From NCBI GenBank assembly GCA_019411365.1, contig DXQT01000002.1, positions 96,739-160,738 on the forward strand: a stretch of 64,000 nt of DNA. The letters are read 5' to 3'. The notes under the pieces were generated by a model. It saw only the letters and a list, made by a program, of their open reading frames with translations. It was not told the DNA's origin and made no database searches. Shown here in pieces: positions 53,355-63,630 of the stretch (position 1 is its first letter; each line of letters starts with the position of its first letter). This DNA comes from Roseburia sp. (GTDB lineage Bacteria; Bacillota_A; Clostridia; Lachnospirales; Lachnospiraceae). The translations under genes and the position numbers were made by a program.

Positions 53355-55078
53355 TTAAATTTTAAACTGACTGATGATCGTTTCAAGTTCATCCACAATT
53401 TCTTTATTGTCCAAAACCGCATCCACAATTTTCTTAAACTCTTCATCGATCTTTGTCATATATCCGGAATTTTTCACTACTTCTTCCTTCTGTTTATCAA
53501 ACCCATCCATAATGCCATTTACATAATAATGAATACGTTCCATACTCTGCTGCAGTTCATCTATACAGCCCCCAAACTTCTCCATCTGATCTTTAAAATT
53601 ATGTGCATCGCTTGCATATTCCTCGCCTGTATGTACGTGAACATCATAATCTGAAATAACATTTGTTTTCACATAGTTTAGCAATTCAAAAGAAGCTTCC
53701 GCCAGTTTATGATATCCACGATAAACGTATTAATTTTCTGAATTTCCCCTGCAGTCTTTGATGATTCCTCTGCAAGACTGGATATCTCGTTTGCCACAAC
53801 TGCAAACCCTTTGCCACTTTCTCCCGCTCTTGCGGCCTCAATGCTTGCATTCAGCGCAAGAAGGTTTGTCTGGTCTGCAACATTCAGAATCTGGTTTGTA
53901 AGCTGTTGTATCCGCTCTACTTCCTTCGATTCTTCAATTTTATCTTCAAGCGTCTTTCCAATTCTCACAATCGTATTCTGCATACATTCTCTGGCAGATA
54001 CGGCATCTTCTTCTAACTTTTCCGCTTTTTGTCCAACCTCACCAATGTACTCTGCCTGCGATTTTGTCTCATGTATGACGGATGACATCATCTCCTTATT
54101 GCTCTGTGCATTTTCAGCGATCTTATGCACCATGTCGCTCATTTCAAGAACCCTGCCTTCCATAGCGTTCATGGTAGCATTTACTTTCGACACTTCATTT
54201 GCAGACGAAGTTACAATATTATTTACATGCTCTGAATTACTTAAAAGTTTCTTTTCACTTGCACTGATATTTTGAATGATCTCACGCAAGTTCTCCAGAA
54301 AGATATTTAAACTGTCTGCAATATTTCCAACCTCATCTGTCGATCTTACATTTATCTTTTGTGTAAGATCCCCCTCTTTCTTTGCAAGCTCACTCATTTT
54401 CTCCGCTATCACACTTACATTTCTTGACAAAACACCACTGATAATAAGCGAAAGTGCTGCTGCTATCACCAATCCTGCAAGTTCAATGATTACAAATTCT
54501 TTTATAAATATGTTTTCCTGAAGTCTGATATCAGTTGCAGAACAATCCACTCCTACAATTCCTGCAATTTCACCGGAACTATTGTAAACCGGAGCAAATG
54601 CACTATAAAAATCTCCCCACTCATCGGATGTCATTTCACTATCAACTGTGGCATTCCCGTCAAATGCCTCTGCTATTTCATCATAAATCTCATATTCTTC
54701 GCCAATCGCAGCCCCTTCTTCGGTATCAGCATCAACAATAAATTCCAGCCTGTCACCATTCATCCGCATTGTATATATGTATTTGATATCATCTCCACAC
54801 AAGAAATCCTGCAGCTGCGATAATATTTCTTTATAATTTTCTGTTTTCTCATCTCCGGCTTTAATTTATCCTAAAATATCACCATCGATTCTTTCCGCGG
54901 CAATTTTAGCTGAATTTCTGGCATTTTTCTTACACTGTTCTAACAATGTATCTTTCGCCTGTACGATAAAAAACCAGCCGATCAGATTCGTCACAATCAA
55001 AACACATGCTATCATTCCGGTCAAAATTTTTGCACGTATGCTGATTTTAAAATTTTTCTGTGATTTACCCTCTTTCAT
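53355..55078 (-). pseudogene. Methyl-accepting chemotaxis protein with nonsense and frameshift lesions
   Basis: One chemoreceptor gene is split into three reading frames. It has an N-terminal membrane helix (TGMIACVLIVTNLIGWFF), a Cache-type sensor ([35 protein letters not shown]), a second membrane helix with HAMP, and a signalling domain with the hairpin [27 protein letters not shown]. An in-frame TAA interrupts the frame at about 54866-54868 (after RIDGDILG; the same frame continues [14 protein letters not shown]). A one-base loss near 53705 shifts the frame. After it the sequence reads [13 protein letters not shown] in the next frame. The intact product would be about 575 residues. Two lesions argue for a real pseudogene rather than a single base-call error. 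Confidence 0.85.
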
Positions 55079-55112
55079 GCTGTCCTCCGCCCTTCATATC
55101 ATTTATATGAAT

Positions 55113-55141
55113 ATTATAGCGTTTTGCCTTCTCTCTGGCAA
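55113..55141 (-). promoter_or_regulatory. Promoter of the chemoreceptor gene
   Basis: Minus-strand TTGCCA (55141-55136), a 17-nt spacer and TATAAT (55118-55113). It is a sigma-A type rather than sigma-28 and lies inside the reverse transcriptase remnant. Confidence 0.65.
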
Positions 55142-55298
55142 GAAAATCAAACTTGCTAAGTTCTTCTTCCCTCGTCCGGCAATGAATCATTCCATCGTCA
55201 GCATACCTTTCAAATGGTGCTTGCGGAAAATTTCTTTTTCCGCATATTCCCCGATATCCTTGACCTTGCGCCAGGGAGACCGGAATAACATTTTGCAT
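55142..55298 (-). pseudogene. Remnant of a group II intron reverse transcriptase
   Basis: About 50 codons retain the palm motif: NFPQAPFERYADDGMIHCRTREEEL, where FERYADD is the catalytic YADD of group II intron maturases (LtrA type). Sequence on either side is not recognisable, and no intron RNA boundaries (GTGYG...) are evident. It is a decayed mobile-element relic between the chemoreceptor and the Wadjet operon. Confidence 0.7.
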
Positions 55299-55329
55299 TG
55301 ATTGACGGTGACCCTGATCAACCAGTTTT

Positions 55330-56610
55330 TCAAATGGAAATCTGATTCAATCCGATACTTTCCTGATAGCCCGCCACCCCATATTTTGTTACCGCATCCA
55401 CGACAGGGAGCAGCCTTTTATCTGTAATCTTTTGCAGCATTTTCTTTCTCTTTTCAGAAATTATTTCTTTCGATCTGCACTGCTCATAATCGAAAGGCGT
55501 CATATGCCAATAGCAGAATGTTCCCCGATAGTACTGCGATAATTTTTGTGCGATCAGTATCCCCTCCGGATCGAGATCGCCGGAATAATATACCTTAGTT
55601 CCTGACTTTGCTAGCAGTTCTAACACCAAAAGCCCTGCCAGTCTTGGCTGCCCATTCATGCACATGCACGACTTTTCTCCACAGATCAGGGCAAAAACAG
55701 ACGGGTTTTCCACGATAAAGATCTCATGATCCACACACTCGATACGCTCCCATTCAGAAAGTACTGTAAGCGGCACCTGCACCATATTTTTTTCCTGACA
55801 GAATCCGTCCATCCCTCTGTGCAATTCTCCGTTCTTTTTGATCGCATGCACGTTATAAAGCAATGCATAATTGGAAATATCATCGATTAATATCCCGGCA
55901 AGAAGATAGCTTTTCTGTCTCTTATATGCAGGAAACATTTCTAAAGTTTCCACCTGTATGCCCCTCTGTCCTAAATCCATTTGTATGACCTGATAAAGGA
56001 TCTTTCCCTCTGCCGTGCCCTGGTCAAATGCATGCGGATTTCCGGTTACAGCAGCGGCAAATACCGCGAGGTACACGCTCTTTTGTGTGCGGTACGGCAA
56101 AGCGTTATATAGGTTCGCACACAGCCAGAGAAGGCGTTTCCACTCTTTTAAGTTCTCTTTGTCGCTGCTTTTTAAAATATTTTCGAATGTATCAAACTCC
56201 AAAAAGGCAGGAGTCCCTTTGAAATTTTCAAGGAACTCCTTTTTTATCTCCCGTATCTGATTTTCTTTAAATGCCTTTTCCTCTGCCTTTCCAATCAGCG
56301 CTTTTCCAAAATACTCTGCCAGCACTTCTTCCGGTGTGACCGTCCCATATTTGCTGCAGGAAAGTGCTTTTCGGAATTTTTCAGCAGAAACCGTAATACT
56401 TTTTTTGCCATGAAAATTCTGGCAGAAGAATCCTTCTAACGTGTCAAGTCCGTCCCCAGATATATTCTTTACAGTCACTTTACCCGAAAATCTGCCGTAG
56501 GAACTGTATTTCTCACGAAAACCTGTAAAGATGCGCTGCCAGATCTCATTTTGCCTGAAATATGCCACGCAGTCACGTTTTAACTTTTCATGCCCTGTCA
56601 AATTGTTCAA
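55330..56610 (-). CDS. jetD: Wadjet type II component JetD (TIGR02679/DUF2399)
   Basis: A 426-residue protein, the nuclease subunit of the Wadjet plasmid-defence system. The N-terminal region matches DUF3323. The C-terminal DUF2399 region has a TOPRIM-like acidic motif, KVYYSGDLDPEGILIAQKL, expected to bind metal and cut plasmid DNA held by the SMC-like complex. Length is normal. The start is TTG at 56610, 7 nt after GAGGG, and overlaps the end of jetC by 23 nt. Last gene of jetABCD. Confidence 0.87.
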   Translation of the reverse strand: MNNLTGHEKLKRDCVAYFRQNEIWQRIFTGFREKYSSYGRFSGKVTVKNISGDGLDTLEGFFCQNFHGKKSITVSAEKFRKALSCSKYGTVTPEEVLAEYFGKALIGKAEEKAFKENQIREIKKEFLENFKGTPAFLEFDTFENILKSSDKENLKEWKRLLWLCANLYNALPYRTQKSVYLAVFAAAVTGNPHAFDQGTAEGKILYQVIQMDLGQRGIQVETLEMFPAYKRQKSYLLAGILIDDISNYALLYNVHAIKKNGELHRGMDGFCQEKNMVQVPLTVLSEWERIECVDHEIFIVENPSVFALICGEKSCMCMNGQPRLAGLLVLELLAKSGTKVYYSGDLDPEGILIAQKLSQYYRGTFCYWHMTPFDYEQCRSKEIISEKRKKMLQKITDKRLLPVVDAVTKYGVAGYQESIGLNQISI

Positions 56611-59600
56611 TCTCTATCCCTCTTTGTTCTACTTTTTCTTCATCATCTAACAGTTCTTTACTGTGTCCGTTCCATAAATAAGGCATTACGGTAACAAATT
56701 TCGCGTTTTCCGGGCGGATCAGCTGATAAATTGCCAGCGCATCCAGCGTATCACAGTCTCCCCACAATACCTGTGAATTGATAATAAAATCAAATTCAAA
56801 CTGTGTCATCAGGCGGAACATGTCTCTGATATTCCGGTTGTCGACACCGGCAAATGCCTCATCTAACGAGATCAGTCTCGGCGCATCCGCCCTGCCGCCC
56901 TGATATTTTGCAACGACAGCAGAAAAGAGCGGTACATACATGGACATTGCTTTTTCTCCTCCACTGAACGTACCAAATACACTATTGGTCAGTTCCTTCT
57001 GGCGCTCTCCGCTTTTTTGGGAGAACAACTGAAATTCAAACCATTTTCTATAATCAAGTGTTTCTTTCATGATCTGATAAAAGGAGATCATTCCGGCACT
57101 GTCACGCGCATTGCGTCTCGCCTCGTCGACCTTTGACCTGAAATGTGCAGAAAGTCTTGCCGCCTCTTCTTCACTCATCAGACGGTAATCTTTCTTTAAC
57201 AGTTCTACCAGTTCCCTGGTGTCAAGCTGATCCTCTTTTTCGGCTGTCTTACTCCTCCATCTGAGACTCAGTTTCAGACCGCTTGACGTATCCATGCCAT
57301 TCATCAGCGTATTCATTTTCTGCACCCACAGATTCGACGCATTGATCTTTCCCCGGATCTTGCGGCTCACAGTATTGGCCAGAATATCTTCGAATAATTC
57401 CCGGTCTCCGTCTTTGATCAGATTTTCAAGCTCACTGATGTCTTCATCAAGATGTGTCAGCAGACTTGCAAACGTTACCTTCGTCCCCTGATATCTTGCT
57501 GTGATATCAAGCCGCTTTGGGGTATAATCATCTATTTTTTCACTCTCATCCGATTCTGCAAATAATTCATTCTGCGTAAGCTGATAATCGGTCAGAAAAC
57601 CTCTGTTTTCAAAATATACCCTGTTGAGGTCAGCGATAATACTGTTTTTTTCCATATCTTTGATATCTGTCAGCAGATAATCATAAATATGCCCTGCATC
57701 ATCCGTAATCTCTTCTGGTACAGCCACATAAAAAAGTCCCCGCTCCTGTTCATAACATTTCCGGTAAAATTCCACTTTCTTTTCATATACCTTTATCGTA
57801 TCCGCATTGCTGATACGGTTCGCTTCGATCAGCTTTGCTTCATCCGTCTTTTGTGTTTTTTCGGTCACACGTTTCTGAAACTCTTTCGGAAATGCATTCA
57901 GCCACGAAATGCAGGCATCTAACCTGTCCTTGACCGCTTCATAATCTGTCAGGGCAAGCTGTTCCAGAATGGATGTTCTTTCTTCCTGTTTTGAACTGAT
58001 CTGCTTTTCGGTCTCCCTTATGTCATATCTGATCTGATCCATATCAAGATCTAAATCTTCTAAATGAACTTTGCGCTCCCTTAAGTATGCCGCGCTTCTT
58101 AAAATCATTTCATGTGCCGACTTTAACTCTACCAGATTTTTGTCATATTCCTCCGCTGCACTTTTTGCACTCTGGAACGTCTCATAAGTACAGTTGAGAT
58201 ACAATTTTTCAGCGATCTCAATCGCACCCTTTTTCTTTTCCTTTATTTCTTCCAGAAAGGCTGCCAGCTGCTCCCCCGTCTTTTCATTTTCACTCCGCAG
58301 CAATTCATACTTTTGTTCTTCCGCTAAGAGCAGCTTCATTGCCTCCCTCAGATCCGTATCGCCCGGAAGCGCATCATATTCTGATTTCAGCCGGTCCTTC
58401 CGTTCTGATAAATTGTTTCGTTCTCTCTCTAAACCTGCAATCTTTTCCTCTAACACCAATATCAGATTTTTACATTCTTCTATTTTTGCAAGCCTGTGTC
58501 TTTCCCTCGCTTTACTACCCAGATACCCTGCTTCATATTCCCCGGTAACTGTTCCAGCCAGAACACCCATATGATAGGAACCATCCTCAGAAACTGACAC
58601 ATCATTCTCACCGCCATAAGCGATACTTGAAAGGATTTTTGTCAGTCTCTGGTTTGAAAAAATATCATTGACTTCCTCGTTTAGTTCCAGTACGTCCAAC
58701 AGACTCTTTTCTGCCTGCGTTTTTCCTGCAAAAAGATAATGGTCTTCGCACCCTTTTACCGGTGTAAGAACCTGTTCCCTGTATTGCTCATCCACCACAA
58801 TTGCATCGAGTATTCCCATTTTTAGCAGGGCTTCTTCTAAATGGTTACAGGCATCTTCATCCAGCTCCGATCCAAACTCTATCACTTTATAAAATTCCTG
58901 ATATGGAATCCCTGCTTCATCCAGTCTCTGGCGGTTTCTTATCACAGCTTCTGATCTCTGTGGCTGTGGTTCTTTCTGATTTTCCCACTCACTCAGCTCT
59001 GTTTTTGCTTCATCGAGTTCTGTTTTTGCTGTTTCCTGCTCCAGAAGAATGGAATTGATCTGCGTTTCTATTTTAGACTGCTTTTTAATCCATTGATCTG
59101 CAGCCTTCTGGCGTACCACCGCGTAGTCAGAATTTTCCTCATACGTATCTGCGAATGTACTGAGCTCCCTCAATAGTTCCTTTTCCAATTTCAGTTCCAC
59201 ATTGTTTTCATTCCATTGATAAAGTGCTTCTTTCCACTCATTTTCTACCTGGATCAGCATGTTTTCAAATTCCGATATTTTTCGCTGGAGTGCGTCTAAT
59301 TCCCGGATCTGCTTCTCCCTTTTCTGGATCATTTCATCCTTCTGCCGGTCAAGACTTTTAAGTTCTGCGAGCAATTTTTCTCCATCATTGATATATTGAC
59401 GTGTATGTTCAAACTGCTGCCTGTGAAGATCAAATTTATAATCATTTTCCAGATCAGCGCACAGTTCCTCACTCATAAATGCAAATTCCTGGAATGCCAT
59501 CTGGTCTGCTTCCTCACTCATATCTTCTAACAGAGTCTCTACTTCTTTTTCTTTTTCATACTTTCTGTTTTCTTCCTCTTTGATCTGGTTTGTGACATCT

Positions 59601-60697
59601 CTGTACTGCGCTTCCTTTGCAGCCAGAAATGACTTTTTATCCGCAAGGATTTTATCATGAGCCTCAAGTTCTTTGGTGAGCTGTGCCTCTCTGCCCTTTA
59701 GTGCAACTGCATCACTTTTATTGAGGGACTCCTTTTCTTTTTCTAAGGTTTCCTTCTTCTGATTCATCTGCAGAATCTCTGTTTCAAGTTCCTCAATCTT
59801 CCGGTTACATTCTGCATATTTATCCTCATATGCCTTTTGTTCTGCTGCCGCTTTTTGTAATCTCTGCTTTGTACGTTCATATCTGTCCGCTTTTTCACAG
59901 AGCAGAAGTTTATTATATTTCTGGAAAACCGCATTGATCTTTTCAGCAGCCCCTCTCGCCTCCCTGCGCCCCTTTAAATTCATATTCATCATGTCCATAT
60001 TTTCAATGGCTTCTGACATCGGACGCAGATCCTCATCCGAAAGCGGCTGGAGAGAATCACTCAATATATCATTGATCACAGACGGTTTGAAATCCTTTGA
60101 CAGCTTTGGGGTTCGAAGCTGGATCAGCAGATCTACCATTTCCTTATATTCATCTGCAGTCTCAAATCCAAATATCTGTCTGTTGACATAATCCATGTAA
60201 TCTGCCTGACGATCAAATACTCTTCCGCCTTCTGCCACCCTGTTTTCCAGTTCTTTTTTGGAAAGGGTCACTTTCTCACCCATATCTTTGTACAAGAAAA
60301 AGTCTTTGCCGATGCGTCTTCCATCTGTCAGACTGAAATACCATTTATCGAGCGGTTTATTTCGCTTTGCGCGGATTCCCATTCCGATCGTCAGATATGT
60401 TTCACTGTCTTTTCTTTTGAACTCAAGATAAAGATAACCAGTTCTCTCTTCCCTTCCATCATTTTCCTCGAGAAGATAACTGCTCATTTTACGATCCCTT
60501 GAACCAAACGGATCAAGTCTCTCCGGACTCATATTTCCGTCTAATAGTAACGGCACAACACTCTGCATCGTTACCGATTTTCCGGAACCGTTTGAACCAC
60601 GGAGAAGCATCCGCCCCTTTACAAAAGGAAATTCCTGTTCATCATAATACCAGAAATTGATCAGCCCAATTTTATTTGCCTGCCATCTACTGTTCAT
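56588..60697 (-). CDS. jetC: Wadjet type II SMC-like ATPase JetC (TIGR02680)
   Basis: A 1369-residue SMC-like motor that extrudes or traps circular plasmid DNA. Walker A GSNGSGKS is at 34-41, and two long coiled coils (about 275-570 and 760-1000) surround a hinge. The C-terminal ATPase half has GTFSGGEKAMSMYVPLFSAV and Walker B LISLDEAFAGVD. ATG 60697 is chosen because AGGAGG lies 8 nt upstream. The long reading to 60751 lies within jetB. It overlaps jetB by 11 nt. It assembles with JetA (kleisin-like) and JetB. Confidence 0.9.
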   Translation of the reverse strand: MNSRWQANKIGLINFWYYDEQEFPFVKGRMLLRGSNGSGKSVTMQSVVPLLLDGNMSPERLDPFGSRDRKMSSYLLEENDGREERTGYLYLEFKRKDSETYLTIGMGIRAKRNKPLDKWYFSLTDGRRIGKDFFLYKDMGEKVTLSKKELENRVAEGGRVFDRQADYMDYVNRQIFGFETADEYKEMVDLLIQLRTPKLSKDFKPSVINDILSDSLQPLSDEDLRPMSEAIENMDMMNMNLKGRREARGAAEKINAVFQKYNKLLLCEKADRYERTKQRLQKAAAEQKAYEDKYAECNRKIEELETEILQMNQKKETLEKEKESLNKSDAVALKGREAQLTKELEAHDKILADKKSFLAAKEAQYRDVTNQIKEEENRKYEKEKEVETLLEDMSEEADQMAFQEFAFMSEELCADLENDYKFDLHRQQFEHTRQYINDGEKLLAELKSLDRQKDEMIQKREKQIRELDALQRKISEFENMLIQVENEWKEALYQWNENNVELKLEKELLRELSTFADTYEENSDYAVVRQKAADQWIKKQSKIETQINSILLEQETAKTELDEAKTELSEWENQKEPQPQRSEAVIRNRQRLDEAGIPYQEFYKVIEFGSELDEDACNHLEEALLKMGILDAIVVDEQYREQVLTPVKGCEDHYLFAGKTQAEKSLLDVLELNEEVNDIFSNQRLTKILSSIAYGGENDVSVSEDGSYHMGVLAGTVTGEYEAGYLGSKARERHRLAKIEECKNLILVLEEKIAGLERERNNLSERKDRLKSEYDALPGDTDLREAMKLLLAEEQKYELLRSENEKTGEQLAAFLEEIKEKKKGAIEIAEKLYLNCTYETFQSAKSAAEEYDKNLVELKSAHEMILRSAAYLRERKVHLEDLDLDMDQIRYDIRETEKQISSKQEERTSILEQLALTDYEAVKDRLDACISWLNAFPKEFQKRVTEKTQKTDEAKLIEANRISNADTIKVYEKKVEFYRKCYEQERGLFYVAVPEEITDDAGHIYDYLLTDIKDMEKNSIIADLNRVYFENRGFLTDYQLTQNELFAESDESEKIDDYTPKRLDITARYQGTKVTFASLLTHLDEDISELENLIKDGDRELFEDILANTVSRKIRGKINASNLWVQKMNTLMNGMDTSSGLKLSLRWRSKTAEKEDQLDTRELVELLKKDYRLMSEEEAARLSAHFRSKVDEARRNARDSAGMISFYQIMKETLDYRKWFEFQLFSQKSGERQKELTNSVFGTFSGGEKAMSMYVPLFSAVVAKYQGGRADAPRLISLDEAFAGVDNRNIRDMFRLMTQFEFDFIINSQVLWGDCDTLDALAIYQLIRPENAKFVTVMPYLWNGHSKELLDDEEKVEQRGIEIEQFDRA

Positions 60698-61832
60698 TTT
60701 CATTTCCTCCTGTGTAATCCTGCGGATAACTTCCCTGTATTTTTCCGACAAGCGGACAGATTTTTATCTGATGCATATCATCCACTTTTTTTATAAACAT
60801 CCAGCGTTCCATTTCATCTGTTACGTTTTTTATAAACTCCCCTTCCGGCATATCCCGGTAAAGTTTCGCAAAACCAGATCCATATTCCTTTTTCACATCC
60901 AGGATCAGAGATTCAAACTCAATCTTATCAACAAGACTCATTTCTTCCGGCGTTATTTTCCACACCTTACCTTCTATTTTTTCTCTGATCTTTCCAAAGG
61001 CAAGCATTAAAATATCTGCCAGGGAATTGTTCTCCGGAAAAGCAGCTCCCATCCGGCAGTCCTGTCCGGATAAAAGAAATGCACTTCCCCGATGAATCTG
61101 TACATGACATTCAAAAAGCTGTTCTAATTCTTCAGAAAGCCTGTATCCGTAATATTTTAAATACTCGAAATCCTCCCCGGATCCATCTTCCCTGTACACT
61201 GCCGGTGCAAACAACAGTCTCTTATATACTCTGTGCCTTCTGGCTAATCCGCGGTCCTCGTCCACTTCAAACCATTCACTTTCCCGGAAATCTTCCGGTT
61301 TTGTATACTCCATGATATCCCGGGAAAAATTTCTCATAAAATATTTGGATGCCCCTGTATTTTCATATAAGACCTCGCCCCCGGCATCATCCATAAACAC
61401 ATCATCTGTTCCATCCGTCACACGGACCATTCCCTGTTCCACAGTATAGCGGAGTACCCGGATGAGTTTTCTCCGGTTGTTGTACAATGTCCAGTCTGTG
61501 ATCTCACCGGGCATCACCGCCGTCATATATTCCGTCAGCTGTGACAGTATAAACTGCTCCTGTGCATCTTTATCTTCCAGAAACATCAATAAAATACACA
61601 GATACACATATTCTTCTTTCGAAGAGAACTGGCCAATTCCCATAAACTGCTCCGGGATGACCGGTATCTTTTCCAGTTTTATCAGCAAAGAATTATCTAT
61701 GATCTGACAGCCTAATTTATCTGTCACATATTTCCGGATCTCCCCGACTGCATCCCTGACCCTGTAATACAGTTCCTTATCTTCTGATTTCAGTATCCAG
61801 CGTCTGTTTAACAAAATTTCAAGCTCTTTCAT
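60687..61832 (-). CDS. jetB: Wadjet type II component JetB (TIGR02678/DUF2398)
   Basis: A 381-residue winged-helix protein, KITE-like subunit of the Wadjet complex. It bridges the SMC-like ATPase and the kleisin-like JetA. Family features are the start ELEILLNRRWILKSEDKELYYRV, then RKLIRVLRYTVEQGMVRVTDG and FARSxQD-like RNFSRDIMEY. The ATG overlaps the jetA stop by 4 nt (ATGA), so the two are translationally coupled. There is no membrane segment, so it is cytoplasmic. Confidence 0.85.
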   Translation of the reverse strand: MKELEILLNRRWILKSEDKELYYRVRDAVGEIRKYVTDKLGCQIIDNSLLIKLEKIPVIPEQFMGIGQFSSKEEYVYLCILLMFLEDKDAQEQFILSQLTEYMTAVMPGEITDWTLYNNRRKLIRVLRYTVEQGMVRVTDGTDDVFMDDAGGEVLYENTGASKYFMRNFSRDIMEYTKPEDFRESEWFEVDEDRGLARRHRVYKRLLFAPAVYREDGSGEDFEYLKYYGYRLSEELEQLFECHVQIHRGSAFLLSGQDCRMGAAFPENNSLADILMLAFGKIREKIEGKVWKITPEEMSLVDKIEFESLILDVKKEYGSGFAKLYRDMPEGEFIKNVTDEMERWMFIKKVDDMHQIKICPLVGKIQGSYPQDYTGGNENEQ

Positions 61833-63424
61833 ACGCTCTCCTCCTGAAATACGATCCTCATCTTTGGCATGGTAAAATTGCCATCCTCACAATGCACCAC
61901 ACATTTTTCTGCCATATTACTTTTGTCTAAACGATATCTTCTGCCATCATCCGTCCTTGCAGAAAAATCAACCGACTCCATTGCATCTGAAATCCATTTT
62001 AAAAGTATTTTCCGGATTCTCGGCTCTAAAATGGGCAATGCAGAAAAGTCAATGGCTCCATCTTTTTCTAACATCTTTATTTTCTTTTCCTCTTCCTTTT
62101 GCTGCTCTAACATTTTCCTGCGTGTTTCTAATTTTTTTTCGGTTGATTCTATGATGGAACTTCTTTTTGTCTTTTCCCGGTATGTGCGCACTCTCGGTTT
62201 CAGTTCTATCTGAATCGGCTTTTCTTCATACACTCCCCGGTTCATGCTGTCCGTCTCTCTTACCTGATCCCCTGCGATATGAAATGTTTTTTCCATCCCA
62301 AAAACCATGGCAGACATTTTGTGTGCTTCCTCAAGATTTTCACATCTCATAAACATTTCAGCGACTTTTCTGTATTCCTCTTTGCGGTTTGCACCGAGTG
62401 CATTTTTTTCACTCAATTGTGCTGCATACCGCGTGATTCTCCGTATGATCTCATTTGTCACGTCAAAAAGTTTTGCTGCCTCATTTTCCTGTCCTTCACT
62501 GCCCACAAACCAGTCATAAATACTTTTAAAACGTCCCTCTGCCTTCTGCCGGATCATTTTTTCAGATACTTCCACTTCCATACGCGGAATCAAAAGCTCA
62601 TATTCGACGATCTTATCAAATACCGCCTCGCGCATATCACTTTCCTGCGTTTTCAGACACTCCTCAATCACACCGACATTGCGCTGCAGACCTTTGATAA
62701 AACTGCGCAGATACTCAATCAGTCTGTCTTTAAACACCAGAAATTCCTTTGTGCGCATCATTTCCTCTGCCTTTACGCTGTTTAAGTCCCTGATATAATC
62801 CTGATAATTCTGATTCAGCCTCATAAAATCATTGTTTAAATCCGTCCACCATGTATAAACTTCATTCTTATCTTTCCCTGCCATCTCTGGAAAATGTTCC
62901 ATATTTCTCCGTATCCGCTCAAGCAGCGTAGGTTCTAACGATGCCCCTTCAATAAAAAGATTTTCAAGACGGATCACAAGTCTCTCGATCTCGACACTGT
63001 ATTCCGACATCTGATAACGGTACTTCTTATTTTTAAATTCTTCTATGGAGGACACTCTTCTTGTGTCCTGTATCGTGTTTAAATTTTTCCATTCCGTAAG
63101 CATCGTCAGATCCTGCTGGCACTGCTCGATTTTATACTCTGACCAGAACGGATCTTTTAACATTTCCTCATAAACTTCTTCTAAATACAGCCAGTATTTT
63201 AACTTTTCATAATTCTCAAAAAAAATGCGCATAATGCAACGATACCTGCTGACATTATCCGCATTTAAATATTTTGCCTCTGTGAGTGGTTTTAATAATT
63301 TATCTGATACCTGCAACGCGACATGTTCTCCTTTATTCATGATACGCCAGAACCAACTGCCTGATTCTGATATTTGTGGTATGTTTGAATCAGCTTCAAC
63401 CGCCTGATTCCAGTTACTCTCCAA
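61829..63424 (-). CDS. jetA: Wadjet type II component JetA (TIGR02677/DUF2397)
   Basis: A 531-residue kleisin-like subunit. The family N-terminal block LLKPLTEAKYLNADNVSRYRCIMRIFFENYEKLKYWLYLEEVYEEM (split here) begins at about 42. Long helical stretches follow, with an Arg/Lys/Glu-rich coiled coil (about 420-450) and a C-terminal winged domain. First gene of jetABCD. The TTG start at 63424 is uncertain: it is only 13 nt from the predicted transcript start, with a weak GGAAT. An ATG at 63340 is a possible alternative. Confidence 0.85.
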   Translation of the reverse strand: MESNWNQAVEADSNIPQISESGSWFWRIMNKGEHVALQVSDKLLKPLTEAKYLNADNVSRYRCIMRIFFENYEKLKYWLYLEEVYEEMLKDPFWSEYKIEQCQQDLTMLTEWKNLNTIQDTRRVSSIEEFKNKKYRYQMSEYSVEIERLVIRLENLFIEGASLEPTLLERIRRNMEHFPEMAGKDKNEVYTWWTDLNNDFMRLNQNYQDYIRDLNSVKAEEMMRTKEFLVFKDRLIEYLRSFIKGLQRNVGVIEECLKTQESDMREAVFDKIVEYELLIPRMEVEVSEKMIRQKAEGRFKSIYDWFVGSEGQENEAAKLFDVTNEIIRRITRYAAQLSEKNALGANRKEEYRKVAEMFMRCENLEEAHKMSAMVFGMEKTFHIAGDQVRETDSMNRGVYEEKPIQIELKPRVRTYREKTKRSSIIESTEKKLETRRKMLEQQKEEEKKIKMLEKDGAIDFSALPILEPRIRKILLKWISDAMESVDFSARTDDGRRYRLDKSNMAEKCVVHCEDGNFTMPKMRIVFQEESV

Positions 63425-63443
63425 CTTTTATTCCAATGTTTAT

Positions 63444-63472
63444 ATTATACTTACAAATTGAGACAGCCGCAA
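63444..63472 (-). promoter_or_regulatory. Promoter of jetABCD
   Basis: Minus-strand TTGCGG (63472-63467), a 17-nt spacer and TATAAT (63449-63444). It leaves a very short leader. Confidence 0.7.
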
Positions 63473-63515
63473 GAAAATTTTTGTTTCATTTTAAGATTTA
63501 CAGATTTTCTGTTAC

Positions 63516-63630
63516 TGTTCGCACTTCCAGTGTGAACAACAACAATTACAGCCCATGAAAAGTGCCTCTTTGAGGCAGGGGCTGTAATCTCACAACAATA
63601 TACACTACGGCACATAGCTTGACAGCCAAT
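63516..63630 (-). other. Hairpin-rich spacer between rrn terminator and jetA
   Basis: Three stems lie in about 115 nt: TTCGCACT/AGTGTGAA; a nested stem with ATTACAGCCC (63545-63554)/GGGCTGTAAT (63579-63588) outside TGCCTC/GAGGCA; and AGCTTGAC/GTCAAGCT (about 63617-63640). An 82-codon ORF on the minus strand here looks fortuitous. The stems could be a MITE end, an IS200/605-type end or a small RNA. I do not recognise it. Confidence 0.4.
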
